Source: Mytilus trossulus (lineage: Eukaryota > Mollusca > Bivalvia > Mytilida > Mytilidae). From it: a stretch of 64,000 bases of DNA. The DNA lies in assembly GCF_036588685.1 (NCBI RefSeq), contig NC_086375.1, forward strand, positions 49,298,955 to 49,362,954. The letters are read 5' to 3'. How positions within the stretch are numbered: the stretch's first letter is position 1; every line of letters starts with the position of its first letter. Shown in pieces: positions 56,101-64,000 of this stretch. A model generated the notes under the pieces. The model worked only from the letters and a program-made list of their open reading frames with translations. It was not told the DNA's origin and searched no databases. The position numbers were made by a program, and so were the translations under genes.

Positions 56101-57206
56101 TATATAATTACAATGTACACATTATTGTTACAATTACATTGAATTTAAATGTAATTGATTTCAAAACAATGACATTGATGCCTTTTGTTTTTTGATTTTG
56201 CCATGTGATTATGGACTTTCCAAATTGATTTTCCTCTGAGTTCAGTATTTTTGTGATTTTACTTTTTAAATGTAACAATATATAATTTTAAAATTACATT
56301 GTCATAAGAATGAATCACTGTTCAATTTCTTCTGTGCTAAGAACAGATTTAAGGACTCCTGAATATATTTTGATGTTAGTATAGCAATTATAACCAAAAT
56401 AAAAGCTTCTTATTTCAAAAATTATAAAAAGCAAACTCTAAATTTAAGCATGTTAAGCAGGAGTGAAAGCAGACCCTACTTAAAATTTACTATGCCTTTA
56501 TACTTATATTAAATAAATTTATAACTATATTTTTTCTCCTTATTTTGCTATTTTAGTAATTTATAATTTTCTTGTTTTTTTCCTATCAACAACCCACTTT
56601 AAAAGTTATATGAAAATATAACCATTAAAACGTTAAATAATGAAAACAATATAATGTGAAGGTGTATATGAGGGGGAGGACAGGGGGTACCCTTCTCCCT
56701 TCTCCCACCCCTCTTCTCCTTTCTCCTACTCCTCTTCTCCTTTCTCCTACCCCTCTTCTCCTTATTTTATTTTTTTTAATTTACCGGAAAAAGAAGGATA
56801 TATTTTATTTTTTTCTCCAACTTTTTCTCCTACCCCCTTTCTCCTTTCTCCCTTACCCCTGTCCCCCCCTCATATATATACATTAATATAGATCGAGTAA
56901 GAAAATGTGATAGATAAATAATTAATTTCTTTCTTACAATAATGCATGAAGTGATCGATTGGCTTTTATGGTTCTACATAACAAGTCGATTCTACGTTGA
57001 TCTGTTATAATTCCAATACACAGGCATAGCTGTAACAAAGATTTCGAAGATTCAACCAGCTTCAAGATGTTTTTTAGCTTTGCAAATGTCAGTTTACAGT
57101 CTCGAATTGATAAAATTTTCACCTCATCATTTTGAATATCTTCACATGCATCTTGGAAATGTTCCTCATTTAAAGTTTGTTCTGTTAAGAGAATTGTATT
57201 TGACAT
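53137..57206 (-). CDS. LRRC73: Leucine-rich repeat-containing protein 73-like (complete, 398 aa)
   Basis: Four coding exons in transcript order: 57206-56938, 55597-55437, 54880-54657, 53679-53137. All are GT-AG with phase kept, 1197 nt. Residues 1 to about 245 are ribonuclease-inhibitor-type leucine-rich repeats: KILSIRDCKL, FIHGNSIGDAGMKKLA (across the first junction), VSLDVGDCDLSDDSIETI, CNLLPPHGKKSG, LTMSSNPKITEQGW, LYLDYNMIGD, VLDLEGTCITD and LIENYPTKLQKINLEENNI. Order and spacing match human LRRC73 (about 316 aa). The C-terminal 145 residues differ: acidic and Ser/Thr-rich with a basic patch SPKKKGKRKPK (possible nuclear signal), then a tail ending DSDEEL-like acidic residues. LRRC73 has no well-defined function; the repeats suggest protein binding. 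Introns contain a MITE, a minisatellite and a polypyrimidine element. Confidence 0.93.
54910..55114. mobile_element. MITE of the tactgtggattcatt family
   Basis: The left end is tactgtagactcatt (54910-54924); the right end aatgaatccacatgtacagta has a small insertion before the last bases. The interior has aattttcgtgggatttcatg, aaattaaatgttcaacgaat, caaaaccacgaaattaaata and tccacgaac. It lies in the LRRC73 intron between exons 55597-55437 and 54880-54657. Confidence 0.83.
55980..56160. repeat. Minisatellite, about 20-bp unit 'acattgaatacattacaatt'
   Basis: About six imperfect copies of a 20-bp unit lie at 55986-56090, with looser remains to about 56160. It is in the first coding intron of the LRRC73-like gene. 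Confidence 0.75.
56664..56881. repeat. Polypyrimidine tract bounded by inverted repeats
   Basis: The left boundary tatatgagggggaggacagg (56664-56687) is mirrored by cctgtccccccctcatatat (56857-56880). Between them is C/T-rich DNA made mostly of 'cttctcctttctcctacccc' units, broken by one AT-rich piece (56762-56812). An ORF rich in Pro/Ser/Leu here is a by-product. It lies about 57 bp downstream of LRRC73 exon 1, within the intron. Confidence 0.75.
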
Positions 57207-58617
57207 AGTTTTTACACTCAGATATTAATTGTAATACGTCCACAATCTGCAAATTTAACATATGAACTTGAAGTAATTAGGTAGTAATTGTTTTGACAGG
57301 TGCCCGTTCATCTGTGTCGCCCCATCTGTGTCACTCAGGTAAACAAAAGAGATTCGCAGTGTTGACTTTCTAACAATCTGATTGGTAGTAATCATAAAAC
57401 TGGTTCGATAAGACCACTTGATACCAGCAAGTCGAGGCGGTGGATATGAAATACACTATGACGAGGCTGTAACACTGTGAAGTCCAATTTCACATCTAAA
57501 AGATACACATTTAAGTAAATAGTTTGTAAAATATGTTGAATGTTACCAGGTTTAAGAGATTGGTCATTAAATAATTGTATAAAGGTGAACTTGACAACCT
57601 TTTTAAAAATAGTGAAATAGACAGGCTAATTTCATTCCTTTAAAAAAAAATTAGTCATAAAATAATAAAGAGTTTAAGAGGTTGAACTGAGCCACAGATA
57701 GCCTGCCTATAGTATTGAGTTATTATAGAAAAGAACAAACCAAAAGTCCAATTAATTTTTCGAAATCCTGATTAACAGAAGAGAGAACTTTTGTGTTCTC
57801 ATCTTTACTGCTTAGTGCACAAGTGAGTGCTACATATGATTAGGAGAAAGAGCATAGAGGGTGATAAAGGGGGGGATCTGAACACGGAAACACATGAAAT
57901 AAAAATCATAGACGTTGCACCTAAAATAAAAATTATGAAAAACAAAGCACAAGAAACAAAATCTTAATATAAAAGAAAAAAAGAGTTGAAGTCCACTAGT
58001 TGCATCTGATTTGAAAGAGAAAAAAATATTCATATTAATTTGATAGCAATTGATATCCCAGGAACACATATTTTAAAACAATCTATGGACTAACTTAAAA
58101 TTTAGTCCCTGTTTTTTTTTTAATCAAATGCGGGACAAGCACGAGAAACCAGGTGTACAAAAACGAAATCCTGAAAATAGATAAGGGGAAACATGAAGCA
58201 CACACATTGGACCAAACACGAGAAAATAAGAAATAAAACGTCAAAACATGAAAACACATAAAATATAAAGACAGAAAAGTTTGGACAAAAATAACACTTT
58301 ACCCTCAGCATAGACTGTCACTGGTCAACTTTAAGACTCAGAATAGTGTGTCCAGGTATATTGAATTGTCTTCCTTCAGACTAACACCTATATTGTGACC
58401 TTGATACCTTTAAAATACTCCCCAGACTATCAGTCAAGTGCAAAACATTTTTTTTAAATTTTACTATATATTATATATTTAATTATTAACATCTTTGCAT
58501 CCTGAAATTGATTTGAGTTTGTCACTGGACATTAAAATGCTGTCAATCATCATCTCCATATTATTATTTTGACAAGTTTCCTTTAAGAGATTTTTAGTCA
58601 TGTCAGTTTGTAACTTT

Positions 58618-58975
58618 ATAGAATCATATTCAAAACAGTGTAGCTGTGGCCATTGATTGACGACCTTAAATTTTCCCATTGACTGGGGAAGATTACATGA
58701 ACGTTTGACTGTAATGATCGCTGCTCACTATGTACATGTTAAAGACACTTAAACTGAGGGGTCACAAACGGTTCTCAACACCTAAACAAAGTAATTAGAA
58801 AAACTAATCAGGAATAACACAATGTTTTGATTCTTTTCAGTTTAAATTCTATAATAAGTAAGTAGTGAGCAGTTGTCGTTACAAACACACGTTCACCTAA
58901 TCTGTCCTAGTCAATGCGATAATTTAAGGTCGTCAATCAATGAACACAGCTACACTGTTTTGAATATGATTCTAT
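58618..58975. mobile_element. Foldback element, about 358 bp
   Basis: The outer arms are nearly identical inverses: atagaatcatattcaaaaca and gtgtagctgtg against cacagctacac and tgttttgaatatgattctat. Then attgattgacgaccttaaat pairs with atttaaggtcgtcaatcaat. Further in, cattgactgg.gaagatta pairs with taatctgtcctagtcaatg, and gctgctcacta with agtgagcag. Arms are about 115 bp and the spacer about 125 bp. There is no ORF; the 66-codon ORF at the left arm is incidental. Confidence 0.85.
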
Positions 58976-58982
58976 GAGAAGT

Positions 58983-59745
58983 AAGATACCTATATTTGAT
59001 ATATGGATTTTGAAGTCATCATTCTTTGCAACAATTACATTTCTGTCAGACAGAGTTCATGTGACAATGACCTCATTAAATGGATCAGAGATTGAGACTA
59101 AAGTGATGTGATTAGGGCTACTTCTAAGATTCTATAAGCAGTAGGTTAGCATGTAAGTTTCATGTTCAATTGGTCAATGTAAGTTTTTTTGCTCTCAATC
59201 TATTTTTCATGTACTATTAGCAGTAGGCCAACAGTATGTAGTGTATATAATGATTGTAAAGGGTACAGAAAAAGTAAGGCAAGTTTCATCTGACCTTTGA
59301 CCTCATTTTCATGGTTCTTTAGTAAATTTTTGTTTTTGTGTTCTGATCTATTTTTCAAGTACTATATCATGCAAATGCAATAGATTGTCTGACCTCATTG
59401 TATAGAATGATTGTAAGGTGTACATGTCTGTCTAGTACATGTAGGTATCATCTGACCTTGACCTTATTTTCAAGGTTCACTGTTTAATGTTAAGTTTTTT
59501 TTTATTTGAGACTGTTTTTCAATTACCAAAAGCAAAAGGTCAACTATATTTAGTGTATGGTAGAATTGTAAGGTGTACTTGTCTGTCGGACAGGATTTAA
59601 TAGACCTTAAAGTCAATGTCATGAAATTTTAAATATGTTGGTTGTATGTGGTACTTGAAGTAAAACCTTTATTTTTAAAACTTTCAACATAAAATCAATG
59701 GTCAGTAAAGCAGGTAAGACATTTCAGCATGTGCACATGTGAGAG
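58983..59745 (+). repeat. Second fragment of the gaccttgacctcatttt repeat
   Basis: Internal units with 'ctgacctttgacctcatttt', 'tcatggttc', 'agtaggccaacagtatgtag' and 'attgtaaggtgtac' recur about every 120-170 bp. The end reads caatggtcagtaaagcaggt aagacatttcagcatgtgca, which I recognise as the 3' end of the family at 50045-50833. Confidence 0.7.
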
Positions 59746-59809
59746 TATGTTAAAGCAGTACCTAACATTCTGAAAAAACAGAAAGTATATCATACCATTT
59801 CTTAATTAT

Positions 59810-59935
59810 AGAGAATGGAAACATGAAACATGTTAATGGGACAATAATCTGACCAAAGAGTCGCTGAGTGAGAAACCAGACCAAGGCCACCACTACAAAA
59901 GAGTTGTCTCATTGGCACTCATACCACATCTCCTT
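59810..59935 (+). repeat. Fragment of dispersed mussel repeat
   Basis: Contains gagaatggaaacatgaaaca, tgggacaataatctgaccaa, ccaaggccaccactac and then gttgtctcattggcactcat accacatct. It appears to be two joined partial repeats of the families at 13391-13486 and 29440-29563. Confidence 0.5.
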
Positions 59936-60076
59936 ACAAACAGGCTTATAGATAGTAAATTCTTGGTAGATTGTAGAATAATGCAGATACATTGTACCTG
60001 TAATATTGAATTGTACAATGTTTTAAAAACTAACCATTGTTTCTGTTATGTAGCTTAGTAGAAATGAGTTGTTAAC

Positions 60077-60257
60077 ATGGAATCATCATCAGATGACACA
60101 ACAGAAACCAAGAGCAGCAATGATAATAGCACATTATCTGTTATAGAAGTCATAGATGAGACATTACATCTGGGTGACAATGACAAAAGATATGGGTTCT
60201 CCATCATGGGAGGAGTGGATGAAGGGTTTTGCCCCAGGATTGAGGATATTGCTGAAG
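60077..60257 (+). CDS. PDZ-domain protein, first coding exon (runs off right edge)
   Basis: The ATG at 60077 follows an in-frame TGA 12 nt upstream (tga gtt gtt aac ATG). The exon encodes 60 residues and ends in phase 1 at GAA-G before gtaagt (donor at 60258). Residues 1-20 are Ser/Thr/Asp/Glu-rich. From about residue 21 the sequence fits the first strands of a PDZ domain: VIEVIDETLHLGDNDKRYGF, then the carboxylate-binding loop YGFSIMGGVDEG, then FCPRIEDIAEG leading to the next exon. PDZ domains bind C-terminal peptides of membrane and scaffold proteins. The family cannot be named from one exon; FRMPD/FERM-PDZ and small PDZ proteins are possible. The rest of the gene lies beyond the window. 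Confidence 0.8.
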
Positions 60258-63200
60258 GTAAGTACATCTGTGTTGCTCAAGTATATAGACTAGATACTTA
60301 AACATGATGAATAAGTATGAGATACTACTCAAAATATATTGTATATAGATATATATGTACTTAATCTATTGGTGTAAAAAAATAAATGAAAATTGTGGTA
60401 GATAACAATTTTGCAGGAAAATATAATTTTGCCCCCTGTCCCCTGCCCACACACTAGCACCACACTGATGAAAGGGGAAATAATCCCCCACACTATCACT
60501 GCTTCAATGTTGAAAATGGGGGAGTGCAATTGTCCCTGGCTCCTACATTATTGTTGTTCAAGCTAGTTATTTACAGAGGTTTTACCACTTATCATCTCAT
60601 TCCCTCATAAATTATCACTTGCTCTTTCATAAAGTTGGCATATACATGTACCAAGCATGCACATGAAAATTATTATTAGTTCCATTACAAGATGTAAAAT
60701 TTGATATAATAATGTCATTCAAAAACAAATTTCAATATAAGCAATTATGATGTGCCAGAGAGAATCAATTAAAGTACATTGTAGATGTTATCATGGTTAT
60801 GCAGTTGTCCAGTCAATCTTTTGTAGAATCAATTTTACCCTAACCCTAAAGTAATTGTTACAGAAGATTTTTAAGTTTTAATCTATAACTCTATACTCCA
60901 AATATATACAGAAAAAGTCCAAGAAATATAACTTGAGGAAGACTAAAATATCATGATTTTAAAATTCCTACGTAGATTTGCATTGGAATGGGAGATAATT
61001 CTGCAAAAAGGCAGAAATATCAATAATTATTGATACAAAATTATAACGTTACCGCTTCTGTTTGGCAAAATGTATTGATTCTTGATATTTCAGCACTCTT
61101 TAGAGTATAACAAACAACTCTAAAGGTGTTTTCATATCTTTTATCAAGCTTCAGCCTAGATTTTGTAATTCATCAGTGGAACATTTATTAAATTTTTCAA
61201 CATTTCAAGGTAAAGAATCTTAAGAATAATTGCGGAGTTATTTTCGAAATGCTGATTTTGAGTTTTCTTCAAGTAAGATTTAAACAAAAGGGACTTTTTT
61301 CTGTGTATATTTGGGGCTTTATGCTAAATATTATAACTAAAACATTTTCTGTTGCAATTAGTTTGAGGTTAAACCTTAGTTTGACTGGACTATTAGCTGA
61401 TATTTCTGGTTTGAATGTCCACACTTGCATGGTGTTTTTAATGTTGACCTCTAAATCTATTTTGGTCTTCTGTCTATATAGGTTTCTGTCTTATTGACAT
61501 TTACCCTACATTTTTATGGCATTTTTTTTTAATAAATCACGAAGAGAAGGAAAAACGTTATAGGATTGCCAACGAAATAACTATCATTCAAAGCCAAAAA
61601 AAATGGAAAAAAGTAAATAACCATTAGTGTGATTTTTTTCAGAAATGTATCAAAGATATTTCACTGGTATGGTCTGATATATGAACCAACAAGTTAAACT
61701 TAAATTGATGTCAATCCAATAATAATTCAGAAGGTTATGGCGTCCAAATTTTACTTAATTGTGTGGTACTGCATAAATAAAAGTTTGTAGCGATAAAATA
61801 TCAATGCTATATCATCAAAGATTTTAATGATAACTAGGATCCAAATTTAATACCTTTCGAAAATGGTCAAAATGCTTGAATTTGAATTTTACTGATAGTG
61901 ACTAATGTTTTTAAAACATTCTCATTTGCTTAGTCCACCATTAATGATTACCATTATATACATGAAGCCAGTGCTCCTTTCAAGCATGAAAATGACTTAT
62001 TAAATTATTTTGATACATTTTTTTTCACAAAATACAAATTGACAAAATTGTTTTATCTACTTGGAAAGATACATTTGGTGAAACATAAAAATCAATTAAA
62101 CGACAAACGACTTGCAGTTGCATTGATGGCAACAGTTTAAGAAGTTCTCAATGATTAATATTAAATTCTTTATATCTATTAATTCATGATTTATTACTGT
62201 CTGGAAGGCTTTTATGAAATAGATATTCCCCATGAAAATTGTTTGTTTTGCAGACTACATATATTTGAATTGTGATTGAACTGATTTTCCTCAAATATAA
62301 CACCTGATCAGCTTTTTCATTACAATAGTGTGATTGACAATTAGGTCTCTTTTACCAACAAAATCATCTACTTAATACAACTTTAGGGTTGTATGCATTT
62401 ATTCAACATATTTATTATAAATGGTTTCAGTTTGATAAAAAGGCAGATTTGTTTTGCTTTTGATCTCTGTAAGATCCATCATGATATATATAGGGAAACA
62501 ATTAAAGAAACAAAACTATGTATCATTTATACTTTATTAAGAACAAAAAATTTCCAACTATATAAATGTTTATTTCGAAAATATATATAAATAATGAAAA
62601 GATTATTATCAATATATATATATAATTTTAATTATGTATGCTAGATATTTTCATCACATACTGTATCAGCCACTGCAATTCAATTAAGAATTGAATGCTT
62701 CTTTTTGTAAATTTATTGGGGTGTTAAAGCGTTGACCGAAGTACATTTTGTATGAAGCACGGTCAACGCTTTTACAACCCTATAAAGTTACAAAAAGAAG
62801 ATTTCAATACTTCAATACTTATAATTACATTTTTTAGCTATGATCATGAAAAACGAATTTTATAATGTTTTTATTTTATTCACCTGTGCACTTTATAGTG
62901 GGACCACGTGTTATCATTAACGAAAAGTTTTATTGAGAGATGCAATTGCCTATGGAATAACATGTGATGTGCTTTCAGCCAATCAAAATAAAGTATTATA
63001 ATGAAACATACATCTAATGTAATTATTGTGCACTGAACATTGCTGTTTACCTTTATGCACTCATTGGTTAAGTGGATGCAAGAGATGAATATTAAAAAAA
63101 CATGACAGTTATATAATTCAGTGGTTCATATTATTGCTGTGATGTAACTTATATATCTTTTTGATCCCTATTATGTAATTGAGCTGCTGAAAAGACTGGG

Positions 63201-64000
63201 CATTAGGAGACAGTTAACAGCATTATTCTGTGTGTTTTCTTATGTCTGGAAGATTTAACATGGTTCATAAATTCTAATGTCTAAATTTATTCCATACTTG
63301 AATATGATATTCCTTTAGTGCAGCAATTTTCAGATTATGCACTTTAATTCCATTGAAACATTTGTTAAGAATCAGGAACTATTTTATCAATATTGTCTTT
63401 CAAGTTTTGCTGTGGAAAGCTTGACTAATATTGGCCATACAATATTCAATATAATTGGCTATTTACTTGCTTATTATCTTAATTGATAGCGATGTTACAG
63501 GTTTTCTGCAGTTCCTATTCTTATTGATATAATTACTTTCGTTATTTTATATTCTGGTTAGACAAGACATACTGCCAATACTGTTTTATATAAGAAACGT
63601 GTGATCATTTCTTCCAGATGGATAAAACATAACTAATCTGACCTTTCAAAAGTATTTTTGTAACAGCTACCAAGTAGATTCTCTACTCTATCCATTCCAT
63701 TTCATTAACACAAATTTATAAATATGTGATTTGTTCATTGACTTTGCTTAAAATCTATTTGAAATATTTCAGCGGTATTCATGATTAGAACAAACAAACA
63801 AATGTCCTTGGTATTTCTCAGATCAACTGAATATATTTAAGTTTTTGTCAATCACTTCATTTATATAAAGGATCACTAAGAGCTGAGAAATTTACATAGA
63901 TAATCCTTCTAGTGTAAAATAATTTCATTTCTAACACTGTTATTTAAGGGGCTTGTCTTTGAAGTAATTTTCAAAATATGCAGGCACATGTAAGTGAGTA
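60258..64000 (+). other. First intron of the PDZ gene (incomplete)
   Basis: At least 3.7 kb of AT-rich intron. I see no further exon with acceptor, donor and PDZ-like coding. The only structure that stands out is the hairpin at 62690-62808. Small ORFs (61249, 62393) are AT-driven and unsupported. The fragment gaagagaagg...ggattgccaa cgaaataact (about 61540-61590) looks like a worn SINE-like repeat. Confidence 0.6.
62690..62808. repeat. Long hairpin with 48-nt arms and 23-nt loop
   Basis: The left arm (62690-62737) starts attgaatgcttctttttgta and ends taaagcgttgacc. The right arm (62761-62808) starts ggtcaacgctttta and ends tacaaaaagaagatttcaat. Most positions pair, with a perfect block of about 13 bp next to the loop. 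It could be a foldback MITE or a transcribed hairpin inside the PDZ intron. Confidence 0.75.

Larger units (their letters stand above)
57207..60076. other. Intergenic DNA between divergent LRRC73-like and PDZ genes
   Basis: No supported exon. The region just above the LRRC73 ATG (57240-57480) is less AT-rich and likely holds its promoter, but no decisive motif is seen. The rest contains AT-rich filler (57600-58600), a foldback (58618-58975) and two dispersed repeat fragments (58983-59745, 59810-59935). Confidence 0.55.

Noticed and set aside
56656-56886. Plus-strand ORF rich in Pro, Ser and Leu
   Set aside because: It comes directly from the polypyrimidine repeat between inverted borders; composition is forced by the repeat.

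Overview
The window is animal nuclear DNA, very probably from a bivalve mollusc and most likely a mussel (Mytilus-like). It is AT-rich, its genes are split by many short to medium GT-AG introns, and the proteins match bilaterian orthologues. The space between exons is packed with short non-autonomous elements, tRNA-derived SINEs and dispersed repeats of types I recognise from mussel sequence. The species call rests on memory of those repeats, not on a search.

Six protein-coding genes are present and their strands strictly alternate. (1) 338-5325, minus: the 5' part of a C2H2 zinc-finger regulator of the TRERF1/ZNF541 type; it runs off the left edge. (2) 8758-25149, plus: a complete atlastin, the dynamin-like GTPase that fuses ER tubules, 13 coding exons and 535 aa. 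(3) 31734-38726, minus: a complete WDR25, 5 coding exons and 539 aa. (4) 40408-49268, plus: a complete cytoplasmic tryptophanyl-tRNA synthetase (WARS1), 8 coding exons and 410 aa, without the N-terminal WHEP domain of the vertebrate enzyme. (5) 53137-57206, minus: a complete LRRC73-like leucine-rich repeat protein, 4 coding exons and 398 aa. (6) 60077-60257, plus: the first coding exon of a PDZ-domain protein that runs off the right edge. I worked out splice sites exon by exon; reading phase is kept across every junction listed.

The genes do not form an operon or one pathway. The strongest functional link between neighbours is the head-to-head WDR25/WARS1 pair. Its coding starts lie 1.7 kb apart, and the WARS1-proximal end carries ETS, CCAAT and E-box motifs. 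As I recall, the same two genes are head-to-head on human chromosome 14q32.

Mobile DNA fills much of the rest. The best case is a dead Tc1/mariner DD34E element in an atlastin intron (18337-20544). It was broken by two later insertions whose target-site duplications can be read exactly, and it also carries a perfect 60-bp tandem duplication. Other items are TA- and TTAA-flanked foldback elements, three SINEs in a row, three copies of a roughly 1.8-kb repeat around the WDR25/WARS1 pair, a 290-bp tRNA-like tandem repeat, and a polypyrimidine tract bounded by inverted repeats. I saw no rRNA, functional tRNA, CRISPR array, virus or prokaryote-type system.
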